Origin: Excoecaria cochinchinensis
Lineage: Eukaryota > Streptophyta > Magnoliopsida > Malpighiales > Euphorbiaceae
Direction: 5' to 3'
Length of the DNA: 64,000 nucleotides
Assembly: GCA_947683425.1 (NCBI GenBank)
Contig: CANTUQ010000037.1
Coordinates: 6,712,501-6,776,500, forward strand
Position 1 is the stretch's first letter, and every line of letters begins with the position of its first letter. A program made the position numbers and the translations under genes. Shown here piece by piece: positions 1-12,103 of this stretch. The notes beneath the pieces are model-generated. The model searched no databases, was not told the origin of the DNA, and was given only the letters and a program-made list of their open reading frames with translations.

Positions 1-319
1 ATAAACGTAAATTTAAAAACATTATAAAATTTACAGTAATATAACATGTAGACAACTGCATACTTGAGTAACTACTAAAGTACTTGATACTTACATGAAC
101 ATCCCTGCTGCGATCCGCCACATAAGTCTTTCCATCATGATTTATGGTATGTGTGTGCAGATAAGTCTCGGGAATTATAGGTGGTCGACCCATCTCCTTC
201 TCCTATATCATGTACAGTAATAAAAAATTTTCAAAAAAAATTACTACGAGTAAAACATGTACTTGCATTATTATCCTATTTTACTGGAATATATGAAGTA
301 AACACTTTCAAAAAAATCA

Positions 320-957
320 AAAAAAATTTCGGCATTATCTCCCCATATTATTGCCATCCTCCTGTGAAGAAAAATTCATTTTACACTTTTAAGAATTAGA
401 AATTAATTCCAATCACCTCAACAAACTCCAACACAATTTATCCCATCCTCCTTTACATATATATCTCAATCAATATACATATTGTTAACTAATACGTATG
501 TCTATTGATTTCACCAATGGATTGACAGGCAAATTAGCTTCAAAAGAAATAGAAAGTGAGAAATTGAGAAAACTAAAATAAAAATTTGACATAATCTCCC
601 CATATTATTGCCATCCTCCTGTAACAAAAAATTCATTTAACACTTCTAAAAATCACAAATTTATTTCAATTTCCCCAACAAAGTACAACACAACTTTCCC
701 ATCCTCCTTTATATATATATATATATATCAATCAATGTATTGTTAAGTAACATATCATTGGTTTTATAAAACCCAAATCAAAAGCAATATATGAGGTGAA
801 TCATTGCAAAAAATCAAAAACAAATTTGCCATAACCTCCCCATATTATTGCCATCCTCCTGCAAGTAAAAATTCATTTAACACTTCCAAAAATCACAAAT
901 TTATTCCAATTTTCCCAACAAACTCCAACACAATATTCTCATCCTCCTTTACATACA

Positions 958-960
<3 letters not shown>
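320..960. repeat. Three-copy tandem repeat of about 240-257 bp
   Basis: The segment beginning CTCCCCATATTATTGCCATC occurs at 339, 596 and 836. Each copy is followed by similar text (ATTCATTTAACACTTC, then CCAACAAACTCCAACACAA and CATCCTCCTTTA-CATA). The array lies inside the intron between the last two visible exons of the CACTA second gene (203-1171). The copies differ at many positions, so the duplication is not recent. Confidence 0.85.
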
Positions 961-993
<33 letters not shown>

Positions 994-994
994 A
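957..994. repeat. Compound (TG)n(TA)n microsatellite
   Basis: An uninterrupted TG run passes directly into a TA run at the end of the third tandem-repeat copy. Confidence 0.9.
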
Positions 995-2206
995 ATCAAT
1001 ATATTAATTACCATATATGCAATCATATATTAATTACCATATATATATTGATTGGATCTATATATTCCGTTTAAAATGAACTAAAATGAACATCTCAATT
1101 AGCAAATAGATGCAACTGAAGGTCAATAACATAAAATTATAAGTGAAATTTGTAATAAATAAAATACTTACCAGTCGTGAGATATGCTCACCAATAGATA
1201 TGGTACCACCAGTATATGATCTGGGAGCCTTATTTTCAGATCCTCCATAACGATTGATCCTCTTCTGACTGGAGAGTTGAAGGCGCAGAGGAAGATTGAA
1301 AATCTGATGCCACCGGTTCCATGCAGCCTCTGGGAAATCTTTAGGCTTCTGCTTGGCAATTTTTATGTGATACACATAATCTTTATATCTTTGTGCAGCC
1401 TTTGTTTCCCAACCTGCCCTAACAAGACAATTGATACTAGCATCCCAGTGGCACTTTTTTTGGATTTGCATTTAAATTTGTTCATTAGTGTAGAATCGTA
1501 CAAAACTATAATATAATTTGAATAATAAATTATGTAATGAAAAATTAAATTTAATTTTCAAATAAATATATACATATACCTTGAACTCTCCCCAATAAAA
1601 CTCCTTGATTTCTCTAGCAACCTCCTTCTAACTGACTCCATTAAGATCTGTCCGCTGATGGAAACTGGTAGTTATGATCCTAGAGCATTGGGAGAACGGT
1701 TCCAGCCTGAATAATATATGAAATAATAGAAATGTGTTTAAACCTGTTTTTATATATTTGTAGCAATTTATATGGGTGAATACTCACAGTCCCTGTTGAT
1801 TTACTGTAACGTACAATCTACTACTATTTTCACTGGAGACATCACATGTAGTAGATGTACTGTTGTTGGCCGTGTGCGGACTGGGGGTTGATGCTGATGG
1901 TGTAAATGCCACTGGTGTTGATTGTTCATTCCCGGATGTGGGGTCTCCAGGGATATCTGGCATTTCTCCAAATGGTGGAGTTGATGAATCCCCTTCTGAT
2001 CGTCCTCCCCGATGACCACGACCCATAAGCCCTGTGCCTCTACCACGACACATACCTGTAAAATAGTGAACTATATATGTATGTGTTTAACAATTATAAC
2101 AAGTAAATACAAGAGTGTCCATCCAATATTTTTGAATCGACTAATAAATATGCATTAAAAAGTAATAAGTTAACACATCTGTCTGTTAAAAATTACATTT
2201 AATCAA

Positions 2207-5200
2207 TTAATCACTAGATGATGAATTTTGGAATTCCTCTTCGTCGTCATCATTGCTATCGTAATCTGTAAATTCCTCCTCTTCCTCATCCACATCAAGT
2301 TGTTGAGCAATGTCATCAGTTCTGTCAATTTCAATTACCACTCCCGAAGGGTCACGCAAGTCTATATCATCGTCCGTAGAAGCATCAATTGTCATATCTT
2401 GCACAGTAACTTCATCATCTTGGAATGCATTACATTCTGTAGTATCAATGTGATCTCTTACACCTGATGTGGCAACGTAGTCCCTTGGTTTAACTGAGAA
2501 CACAGCTAACCAATTAGATTTGTCTAATTTTAAAGCCGGATATCTTGGATAATACACTTGAGTTGCTTGCATTGCTAGGATAAATGGTTCATAACGGTTG
2601 AACCGACGATGCTGGTTTACATCAACAAGTATATATTAGCTATGAATCTTAATACCAATGTCTACAGTGGGATCAAACCAATGACACTTAAATAATACAG
2701 TTTGTTTTATTGGTAACGATGGGTACTCTATCTGTATGATCTCTTAAATCCATCCATAGTAATCAGCAACGTTATCAACTGAATTTGACCCTTTCACACA
2801 AACTCCACTATTCATTGTATGTCTTCTAAAACCATGACCTTTAGTGTGAAATTTGTATCCATTGACAAAGTATATCGAGTAGCACTTAACTCTCCGCAGT
2901 GGTTTCTGTGACAAACTTGTGATGTATTCATTTTTAATTCCATTGTAACGTACCTGCTCTTAAAAAAAACATAGTGAAGTTATCATCATTACCTTCTGCT
3001 ATGACAGATAAGTATTATAAATAAAAATTTGTGTGCCTTACATATAATTCGAACCAGTCCGCGAAGTAGGTGTCAATATTTGCATCAATTTGACTTGGTG
3101 TAAGATGGGGATGCTTATTGCATAAGTTGTCGCAATATATACTTCATTACCAAAAAAATTAAAAGCTATGTCGTCAAATGAAAAAATCGTTCTACATCTC
3201 TCAACTGAATCACATATATAATTATTATGTACCTCAAGAATGGAGAAACCTCCTCGCAATTAAGTAAAATATAGGTATGAGCTGCCTTATACTCCTCAGA
3301 TGTTAACGCCCTGGTACCAATTTCTGAGCTTGGTCGTCCTGGATAAGTGAAAATTTTTAAATTCTCAGTTACATTTTCCTCCCAATCTCCATCATCATTA
3401 TGAGGACGACGTCGATGACTGGTACTAACATGAAGTTCAAAGTAATGAGAGAAAAAATTTGATGATTCTGATAGCAGGTACGCATTGTATATAGATGCCT
3501 CTACTGTTAACTTGTTACCAATTTTTTTTTTAAGGGAGCGAAGGTACCTGCATATGGCGGATGTAGACAATCAATTAATGCTTTAATGTGTTCATACATA
3601 TTGACTACCATAATGTTAATCTTAAGGAGTTATTACCTCTCAAATGGATACATACAACGATATTGTACTGGTCCACCAATCCTTGCTTCATGTGGTATGT
3701 GTATCATTAAGTGCTCCATTGAGTCAAAAAAAGGACGGAGGAAATATCTTTTCAAGTTTGCAAATTATTAGAGGAATGTTGGAGTCCAATGCCTTGATGT
3801 CCTCCAGACGGATAGAACTTGCATGTCAAGTCCCTAAAAAATAAGCTCAACTCTGTAAGGACCTGCCACACATGTCCAGGAAGTAACTCACGAAAGGCAA
3901 CAGGTAGCAATCGTTGCATAAATATGTGGCAATCATGACTTTTCGTGCCATATAATTTAAGTTTCACCATGTCAACACAACGACATAAATTTGAGACATA
4001 TCCATCTGGAAACTTCAGTTCCTTCAACCAATCAAACAGTTCTTTTTTCGATTGCTTATCCAATGTGTAACATGCTTTTGGATACTTGCCAGTAATTGGA
4101 TCCATTGACAACTCTGGACGGCAGCAGTATCTTTCTAAGTCGGCACGTGCTTTCGCATTGTCCTTGGTTTTCCCTTCAACATTCAAAATTGTGTTAATCA
4201 CATTGTCAAAAACGTTTTTCTCGATATGCATTACGTCAAGATTGTGCCTTATCATGTTTGTTTTCCAATAAGGCAAATCCCAAAATATGCTTCGCTTCTT
4301 CCACCCATAAGACTGACATATGATCCCATTAATCTCATCGGCATCATGCTCAGTTGCTTTGACTAAAGCCCACTGCTCAATTTCTTGCAGAATATATTCC
4401 CCATCTCTAATTGGTGGCGGCGGCATTGTTTCGACATGACCGACTCTAAAGTTTCGCCTGTTTCTCCTAAAAGGGTGATCATGAGGAAGAAATTTCCTAT
4501 GATTGTCAAACCAAGTTTATTTACCACCACTCTCTAGTCTAAAAGATTGTGTATGTTCCATACAATAAGGGCATGCATATTTTCCAGCGGTACTCCAACC
4601 AGACAACATTGAATATGCTGGAAAATCATTAATTGTCCATATAAGCGTAGCTCGCATCATAAAATTTTGCTTGATGGACACATCATATGTAGACACTCCA
4701 CTATTCCATAATTCCTTCAACTCATAAATCAAGGGTTGTAGATATACGTCAATTTTTTGCTTAGGATTCCTCGGTCCTGGCACAATAATAGTTAGGAACA
4801 TATAAGCCTCCTTCATACACATCCAAGGGGGTGGATTGTAAGGCGTAACAATTACCGGCCATGATGAGTATTTCCTCTCATATTGTCCGAATGGCTGAAA
4901 ACCATCTGTACATAACCCCAACCTAACATTTCTAGTCTCAACAGCAAAAGACGGATGAGTTTCATTGAAATGATTCCAAGCTAGAGAGTCAGAAGGATGC
5001 TCCATAACCCCATCATTTTGGACATGATCATGATGCCATCTCATATGTTTCGCTATCGCTTTTGACTGATATAATCGCTGCAGCCTAGGTGTTAGAGGAA
5101 AATAATACATCCTTTTATATGCTTTCACCCTTTGCCTACGGGAACCGCCACTCATTTTGAACCTTGGGTGATTACAAAACTTGCACTGTGTCAAATTTTC

Positions 5201-6004
5201 ATCCTCATGCCAAAACAACATGCATCCTTCATTGCAGCAATCAATTTTTTGGACAGGCAATCCCAGGCTTCTAACAAGACATTTCGTTTGGTAAAAATTG
5301 TCTGGCGGTATGTTACCTTCAGGCAAAGTTTCTTTAAACAATTGGATGTTTGCATCGAAAAACCTCTCTGGAAGATTAAATTCTGATTTGGCATGCAACA
5401 TCCTTGCAACTTCAGAGAGCTGAGAATGATCATCACAACCAGGATACAACTGTGCATTACCAGAGTCAAGAAGATCATAAAATTGTTGACATTGTGTGTT
5501 CGGTGCCTCATCCATACCATTTCCAACAAAATTTGAGGGTCCAGGTATGTTGGGATTAGACAAAGATACTTGTTCATCATTATAAGTACTATAACCTTCT
5601 TGATTAAACTGTTGCCAAAGGTTGTCGGGATTAAAACTAGACCCAGCTGCATCAAGTACCATCTGCTGATATGAACTTCTTACCTCTCCACCATCCATTG
5701 ATTCATTCAGTGTTGGAACCCAATTTAACTCGTTTTGAGTTATGTGTGTCTCTCCATGGCAATTCCAAACTAAATAATCTCGAACAAATCCCTTACGTAA
5801 TAAATGATTCATAACTGTATCCGCCTCATGAAACTTGCGGTTCACACATCGGATGCATGGACACCTAATTTTTTCGCCACTCATTTCCTCGGGATGAGAA
5901 GTGGCGAATTTGATGAAACTTTCTACTCCATAAACATATGATGCATTAGTCCTTCCGCTTGCATCCCGCCGATTATACATCCAACTACGATCATCAGATT
6001 CCAT
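2207..6004 (-). pseudogene. CACTA tnp2-type transposase (Transpos_assoc + tnp2 + DUF4218 + DUF4216), disrupted
   Basis: Minus-strand reading starts at an ATG at 6004 (MESDDRSWMY). A transposase-associated zinc-binding region comes first (CPCIRCVNRKFH, about residues 48-60). The tnp2 catalytic region follows, with LTQCKFCNHPRF, GLCTDGFQPFGQYERKYSSW and ACPYCMEH. A TAA stop at 4519-4517 interrupts the frame, which then continues to 3752 (SWFD-type linker, HNLDVMHIEKNVFDNVI, LPGHVWQVLTELSLFFRDL). Two frameshifts follow, one near 3845 and one at the T-run near 3725. An exon boundary at GAGAG/GTAATA near 3630 joins to the DUF4218 tail at about 3547 (RYLRSLKKKIGNK). A DUF4216-like segment with further stops fills 2990-2207 and ends in an acidic tail. 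In active elements the intact protein cuts the CACTA termini; this copy cannot make it. Confidence 0.88.
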
Positions 6005-8289
6005 ATTTTCAAGAATTCCTTTATTTGCACAAAATAAGAAAATTACAAAGTTTAGTCACCAAGATATACATAAAAAATATAGCTACTAACATGGAGAATG
6101 AATAGAATCCACACCCGCAGCCTACCAATTGGTGAGGTGCCAGAATCCATAACCGAATTCTTCCTTTTGATAAAATGGACCTATCCACTATTATCCTTAC
6201 GTCACATCTACATCTATCACCTATCCCTTTCTTTGAAATTCAATTTTTCTTTTTTGTTAAAAAAAATATTTTTATTGCTATATTCGTGTTTCACTAGTAA
6301 TTTGCCTTTGTCAAACTTATACAACCAACAATTTTAGTTAATGGTTTAATTTTGAGGCAAATAATTAGTACATAAAGGAGGGGGAAATGGTTGGTTTAGA
6401 TTCTTTAATGGATCAATTTTTATAGATGGATAGATTCCATTGGACCCATAAGAAGTCACAATCATTACCATGTGGATTTGAGTCATTGCTTCATGGAATT
6501 AGGTTTCCCGTTCTTGAGAAATTCATTTTTTTTAACAACACATTGTTGGATAGCTTGAAATTATTATACATTCAATTGCTTAACAACACAAACAAAACAT
6601 TGCGTAGTTTTATTGTCATTAGTTGTAAGAGTGGGAGAAGGGTTTAAAGTTCAAACTAGAAATTACATAACATTACAGTTAAAAGGAAACTATTTAGGCC
6701 TATTTGCCGGGCTTCACCCAAAGACCCCCTATTCCTTTTTGGGTCTTTGAAATTTTTCAAACCTAGCTTTACTTTTTTTATTTTTTTTTTAAGGTGTAAC
6801 TTTTTTAAAGGGTTATGATACAGTTCATTAACGCATATATTCTACACATATTTATACCATCAAATTGCTTATATCCTATTAAATAAGCATTAAATGGTGC
6901 AAATACACACGCACCATATGCATATATACATCAGACTATCACTCTTTTTTGAAAGTAAAGTAATAAGTATAGTTAATAAGGATGTTAAAAAATGAATTAG
7001 ACGAGTTAATTAAACTTTATTTAAAAGAAAAAATAAAATTAAAAATACATAATCATTAAAATATACTATATAAATTAGATTCAAATTCTATTATCAAGTT
7101 AGGGTTTAGGGTTTAGTCTCTACAAAATTTTCATTTCTTGCACTTTTACTTTTGGATCCTAAAGATCAGCTTGACTGCAAGCTTTTTTTTTTTTTTTCTT
7201 TGGACGCCATACAACAGTAGCAAATAAAACTTTAGTCATCTTCACTGGCCCTCTTTAATTGATTGATTTCACACATTTGCTACAATTGGAAAGCTAAAGC
7301 AGAAACCAGTATCGAACTGAAATTTCATGAAAATGTGAAAACCTTAATCATTTGCCTAAATCCCCACCCCAGCTTTATTTTTTATTATTTTTTGCATCAC
7401 TTGACATACTTCTGGTATTAGCACTCTAAGGAAAAATCCAGAATTTAATTTCAGTGGGAGACAAATCTATATACATACGAGTCAAACTAATAATTAATGT
7501 ATGTAGAGGTAGAAGATAATTTATACAGGAGTCTATTTGCAATTTTACAAATCTAGCGGGGTGCATGCTCCACTAAATACTCTTTAAGTGGCAGAAACAG
7601 GAAGATCTTAGAAGGAAGGTGAAGATCTTAGTAGTACATATTACTACTAACAGAAGCACAAACCGACAGATAAACATAGGCACTAACAGGCTTAAATCAA
7701 ACTTCATGCAAATCACTACAAGCTAGCATATTTGCAACACAGAATCTCAAACATAAGACAAACCGAACCATCAAGCAGCAGAGATCACAACCTAGCTTGT
7801 TTTTAGCAAAATTTACCGAAATTATTGATTACCAAATCAATTACAACCAAAAATCACTTTATTCAAGCTTACAGATGAAGAACAACATACAAATTTCGGG
7901 CTCATAATACTGAACATACCTTCTTCCTCGTTAGGCTGCTCACTGTTGGGTTCTGATGGCAGAGACTCCGATCTGTTGCCCTTCCTCCTCCCTTCGTATC
8001 CTACGCGCCTTTCACCTCACAAGAAATACAAAAATTACAATCAATATTGCGCAATGTAACTAAACCTCACAACCTCCAACCATCTGAAAAACTTAAAACG
8101 AAGAACTTTGATCGATCTCATTACCCTGATTTCACACCGTAGAAATGAAGTGAGCAACGGCGGTTCTATCGACGATGACAACTCCGGCGATCGCAGGCGG
8201 CAACTCTAGTTGAGGGGGATAGGGGATTTTGGGTTATTTCGCTCACTGGCCCTTTCTCTAGCTAACTGGGATAACTTAGCAATTTTGGG
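6005..8289. other. CACTA 5' non-coding region
   Basis: I see no convincing coding sequence between the tnp2 start and the subterminal repeats. The region is AT-rich, with a more GC-rich part at about 7920-8220 that probably holds the transposase promoter and untranslated leader. Two telomere-like TTTAGGG units occur near 7100. The short ORFs here show no protein features I recognise. Confidence 0.5.
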
Positions 8290-8672
8290 GATTTAGGGTT
8301 AAAAAATCGCAAAATAGCGACTACATTAATCCGTCGCTAATTGCGACTAAATATGTTAGTCGCAAAATAAATTTTAAATTTTGCGACAACAAATTTGTCG
8401 CTATTTCATTGCAAAATCGTCGGCACAATATAGCGACCACATATTAGTCGCTATTATTTAGCGACTAATTTTTTAGTTGCTAATAATGGCGCGACATTTT
8501 CGCGGCAAAAAATTAGCGACTAGATCATAATTAGTCGCTATTTGGTCGCTATTTTACACCAAAGTCAAATTTCGCGACAAAATTTCGTAACAGTTGCAAT
8601 TTAGTTGCTATTTTAGCGACTATATTTTTTCGTCACTAAATTTAGTCGCTAAAACGCCTTTTTTTTGTAGTG
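8290..8672 (-). repeat. CACTA subterminal repeats and terminal inverted repeat
   Basis: More than a dozen copies of TAGCGAC/GTCGCTA and close variants (tagcgactaa, tagtcgct, ttgcgac) occur in both orientations over 380 bp. They end in the terminal CACTACAAAAAAAA (8672-8659 on the minus strand). Such clusters are where the TnpA-type protein binds in En/Spm elements. Confidence 0.9.
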
Positions 8673-9262
8673 TAAGTGTGAAAGAATCAATGTTCCTAAA
8701 ATTAACAAATGCCCCAATTTATGTATGTTTGTTATTATACTTGATTTTATTTGATTGTTTAAATTTATGTCCATTTTTTCAGGCCCATGTAATTAATTTC
8801 AGGGCAACTTTATTTATTTTTGGGGGATTGTATTCCGTCCCCATTCACATCCTTTTTATTGGGGTTGTATTCCGCCCCCACTTCTCTTGTAATTGTGTGC
8901 TTGTGTGTTTATCGCTTTCATTTATTATTTACCGCCTTTTATCGCTTTCATTTATTTTCTTTACATGCTTGAAATGCACTCTTTAATTAAAAATGCATTG
9001 ACCGTGTGAGATGAGAGATATAATTTTAAGAGATTAAAAATCCATTTATAACTAACCAAAGCATAAATAAGAGGGAAGTTCTGAATACCGAATCTCTGGT
9101 CTAGACCGTTAGAGGTGAGAGACTTTTTCCAATTTCTTATAAATTGGGTGGCGACTCCAAATACCTCAAAGGTTCCTTTAGGCATCACTAGGCTAGGTGG
9201 TTCTCCCCGATGTTCTATTGGGGGGAATACACCAATGATGTCTCATGGCGCCCATGATCAAA
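8673..9262. other. Unassigned DNA between CACTA and solo LTR
   Basis: This is AT-rich sequence with two similar stretches, tgtattccgtccccattcac and tgtattccgcccccacttct, near 8829-8885. A GGTGGCGACTCC-containing segment follows at about 9148-9160. With 10784-10870 on the far side of the solo LTR it may be one older repeat that both the LTR and the CACTA element entered. I see no gene. Confidence 0.4.
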
Positions 9263-9267
9263 AGACG
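9263..9267. repeat. Target site duplication AGACG (left) of solo LTR
   Basis: AGACG at 9263-9267 recurs at 10779-10783, exactly flanking a TG...CA unit. Confidence 0.85.
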
Positions 9268-10778
9268 TGATAGGAGCTTAATTGAGGTATAATTTAGTAT
9301 TTATTTTGTATGAGTTTATGTAATTAATTATGAAATTATGTGTAAATTTGATGTGATATGTTAGGTTATGTTTATTAGTATTAGTCTGTGTGTTTTTTAT
9401 TTTTATTGGCAGATTGAGGTGAAAACATGAAGAGAAGAAGCAGATACAGAAGGAGGATCACGAGAACAGAGCACAGTCACGACTAGTGATGCTATATCAC
9501 GAGTCGTGACTGGCGAGGGAGAAGGCAGAAGGAAGGAGGAAAAGAAATAGAGGGCTGAGGAACTAGGGTCACGAGTCGTGATGATGGCTCACGACTCGTG
9601 ACGACACAGAGAGGCCAGGAAAGAAAGGGAAAGAGAAAGAAGAGAAGAGAAAGAGAGGAGAAGGCAAGACGTGAGCACCGGTCACGACACACACGCGAAG
9701 TCACGCCACGTGATGGGAAGTCGCGATTCGTGACGAGCCAGAGGAAGAAAAAAGAAAAGAAAGAAAGGCCAAGACCAGCGCGTTCTGTCGCGATCACGAC
9801 ACTGTTACGAGCGCGACAGAAACGACCGTTGGGGCAGTTTTGAGCCAAAAGTCATTTGAAAAGGCATCTTCTTTCACCAAACTTTACAACCATTCTCAAG
9901 GGACACAATCTTTAAATTATTATGTATAAATATGTAGTTTAACTGTAATTTTAGGAGGATGAATTTTTAGTAAAGTAATTTTTCTGTATTTTACAAGACA
10001 GATTTTTCTTAGTAAAATTTCTATTTAGTTTTATGATTTGAAGAAGAAAATCAAGGAGAAGAAAATCTATTTCAAGAGATTGAGAAAAGGGTTGAAAGGC
10101 TTCTATCTTATTCTCTTATTTTTAATTCTTCTCCAATATTTTTATGAATATCATTCTAATGAATTTACATGTTATTATTCTTTCTATTTCCATCTACTTT
10201 TATGGTCTTTGATTGTAGATTCTCTATTAGTATATTTTGCATGATTTTTATAAGTTAAATTAATTCGAGAGTTTGCTTTATCTGACATCTAATAGAGTTT
10301 CATTATCAAGGTATATTTTGAGAAATCGGTATATTGAGATAATTGCTATAGGTTAGTGTTTATTCTTAAAATATGTAATTAGAAACCTCTAATTCATTAA
10401 TGAAAATTGTGAGTTAGAATTTTAATTGTATGTTTTAGGCATTTTAATTCATATCGAGAGAGTGAGTTAAAAATTTATTCTAACTTGGCTTGCATAAAAA
10501 GATAAAAGATGTTAATCAAATTGATGGAATCAAGTTTATTATCTTTAATTCTTCATTATTTATTTAATCTTCTTTTGACTATCATTAACTAGGTATATTT
10601 AGTTTACATGTTAGATTAGATTAAAATCAACTCTACCATTAATTAATTATTGTAAACAAGATTAAAATCAATTAGTAATAGTGTGTAAAAATGTTCCTCG
10701 TGGGATCGACATTTTAAGTACTATTGCGGTACACCGTATATTTGCGGTATAATTAGCATCTATATAAAATGCTCAACA
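9268..10778 (+). mobile_element. Solo LTR of a Ty3/Gypsy (Athila/Tat-like) retrotransposon
   Basis: A 1511-bp unit starts with TGATAGGAGC, ends with CTCAACA and is flanked on both sides by AGACG. Its opening, TGATAGG...TTTAGTATTTATTTTG, resembles the start of the full Gypsy LTR at 50637 (TGATAAC...TAGTATTTAGTTTTG). The order of parts is also alike: dyad cluster, then leader-like text, then a GTGGGATCGAC / CGGTACACCG segment close to the 3' end. No internal region remains, so an ancestral element was probably reduced by LTR-LTR recombination. Family assignment is by resemblance only; the boundaries are well supported by the target duplication. Confidence 0.82.
9474..9822. repeat. Cluster of TCACGA-S-TCGTGA dyads in solo LTR
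   Basis: TCACGAGTCGTGA occurs at 9497-9509 and 9569-9581, and TCACGACTCGTGA at 9589-9601. Related forms are TCACGCCACGTGA at 9701, TCGCGATTCGTGA at 9721, and further TCACGAC / TCGCGATCACGAC pieces near 9476 and 9788. Purine-rich spacers (GGAAAGAGAAAGAAG-type) separate them. The block is GC-rich inside an AT-rich LTR. Confidence 0.85.
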
Positions 10779-10783
10779 AGACG

Positions 10784-11083
10784 CAAATCAATACCTCGAA
10801 TCCCAAAAGCGGATTCACAGCGAGGGCTCTTGCTGGGTTCCGGCACACGTCACAACTACAATCCAGCCAACTCTCCTTCTATTTCAGATAAAAACATTCC
10901 GTGCTTTATCACTACACAATACTGCCAATTCAATATTTTATTAGTTATAGGGGAAAAATTAATAGTAAGTTTAAATTGAGATTGTTATGAAAGGTTTGGT
11001 ATTAATTTGGTTTAGTTTATAGATTGGAAACTACGATGAAAATGAAATCGCAAATTGAAGGGATTTGAGTAGTTTTGAACCAG
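10784..11083. other. Unassigned spacer right of the solo LTR
   Basis: The first 90 bp (to about 10870) look like the other half of the repeat that the solo LTR entered, with CGAGGGCTCTTGCTGGG and CCGGCACACGTCACAAC. The remainder is AT-rich and shows no gene. Confidence 0.4.
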
Positions 11084-11092
11084 CCAAATACA

Positions 11093-11605
11093 GATCAATT
11101 TCACTTATGGTCACTCAACTTATCACTTATCGCACAAAAGTAACCGACTTTTTTTTCTGACTTAAATGTTACTGAATTTCTAACATTTTTGCAAAAAAAT
11201 CATGTAAACCGGAATCCGGCGAGAACTCTTGCCGGATTGATGACACGGCATATGACACGTGACGACGAATAATAAATACATAATTTTTTTGTAAAAATGT
11301 TAGAAGTTCAGTAACATTTAAGTTGGAAAAAAAAAGTTGGTTACTTTTGCACGATAAATGATAAGTTCAATGACCGTGAGTGAAATTGATTTACATGTAG
11401 CATTTGTTGAAAATATTGTTAAACGACATGTAGTTTCTGACATGGCATGTCATGTCATCAATCCGGTGAGAGTTCTCGTCGGATTCCGGTTAATATGACT
11501 TTTTTGCAAAAATGTTAAAAATTCAGTGACATTTAAATAAAAAAAAAATCGGTTACTTTTGCGCGACAAGTGATAAGTTGAGTGACCGTGAGTGAAATCA
11601 ACTCA
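11093..11605. mobile_element. MITE with long inverted arms, probably Mutator-like
   Basis: The left arm (about 11093-11200: GGTCACTCAACTTATCACTT, then GTTACTGAATTTCTAACATT) returns in reverse complement at about 11285-11393 and again at about 11495-11605. Imperfect 9-bp repeats, CCAAATACA (11084-11092) and CCAAATATA (11606-11614), flank the whole. Between arms are diverged copies of CCGG-TCCGGCGAGAACTCTTGCCGG-like text, in both orientations. The 9-bp duplication size suggests a MULE-type origin. One arm is present three times, so part of the element was duplicated. Confidence 0.65.
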
Positions 11606-11614
11606 CCAAATATA

Positions 11615-12048
11615 GAAACGCCAGGAAAAATACATAAAAGAAAAAGAACTTTCAGTAAGGCATGCAGAAGCCGCTTTAGATCTCAAATTGAACTGCAATA
11701 GAGGTATTTATATACGGTGTATATAAATTGTTGAATTAAAAATTAAAATTATATTATTTTTTAATACAAGATAAGCTCTGCATACTGAAAAGATCACTCA
11801 TTTTAGTTACTTGAAAATACATTTGAAATAGAATGGTGCAGTAATTATGAAAGTTAAGGTGGCGATCAATTTAATAGGATGGATAAACGATTGTTAAATA
11901 TACTTGCATAATGAATTGGAATGTTATTATTGTTCAATCAAGATTAAATATTAAATATTATAAAAAAAAAATACTAAATATTGCTTAGCTTCAAAGCCAA
12001 GCTGAATAATCAAGCCTGCCAACTAAAACTAATCCTACCCAATCAATG

Positions 12049-12103
<55 letters not shown>

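Larger units (their letters stand above)
94..2053 (-). pseudogene. Ptta/En-Spm-type (TnpA-like) transposon protein, split and broken
   Basis: Four exon-like blocks on the minus strand resemble the plant Ptta/En/Spm transposase family. They are a Gly/Ser/Pro-rich N-terminal block (about 2053-1785), a block containing the KEV-REIKEFYWGEFK motif (about 1710-1580), the core at about 1490-1172 ending in TGGTISIGEHISRL, and a block at 202-94 with YLHTHTINHDGKTYVADRSR. The last two join in frame across a GTAAGT donor (1171-1166) and a TAG acceptor (205-203). In-frame stops occur at 1630-1628, where the family usually has Trp (TGG to TAG), and at 1474-1472. The gene runs off the left edge. In CACTA elements this product is thought to bind subterminal repeats. 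Confidence 0.75.
1..8672 (-). mobile_element. CACTA (En/Spm) DNA transposon, decayed, left end outside window
   Basis: The right terminus at 8659-8672 reads CACTACAAAAAAAA on the minus strand, which is the diagnostic CACTA terminus. It is followed by the candidate 3-bp target site taa at 8673-8675. The next 370 bp are packed with TAGCGACTA-type subterminal motifs. Two genes run leftward in the usual order: a tnp2-type transposase (about 2207-6004) and then a Ptta/En-Spm-type second gene (94-2053) that continues past the left edge. Both carry nonsense codons and frameshifts, so the copy cannot be autonomous. The partner terminus and true length lie outside the window. Confidence 0.9.

Noticed and set aside
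7090..7112. Interstitial telomere repeat (TTTAGGG)
   Set aside because: Only two units, common by chance or as a telo-box in plant DNA.
9492..9848. Overlapping ORFs on both strands in the solo LTR
   Set aside because: They follow the GC-rich dyads and purine-rich spacers. No domain, and both strands are open together.
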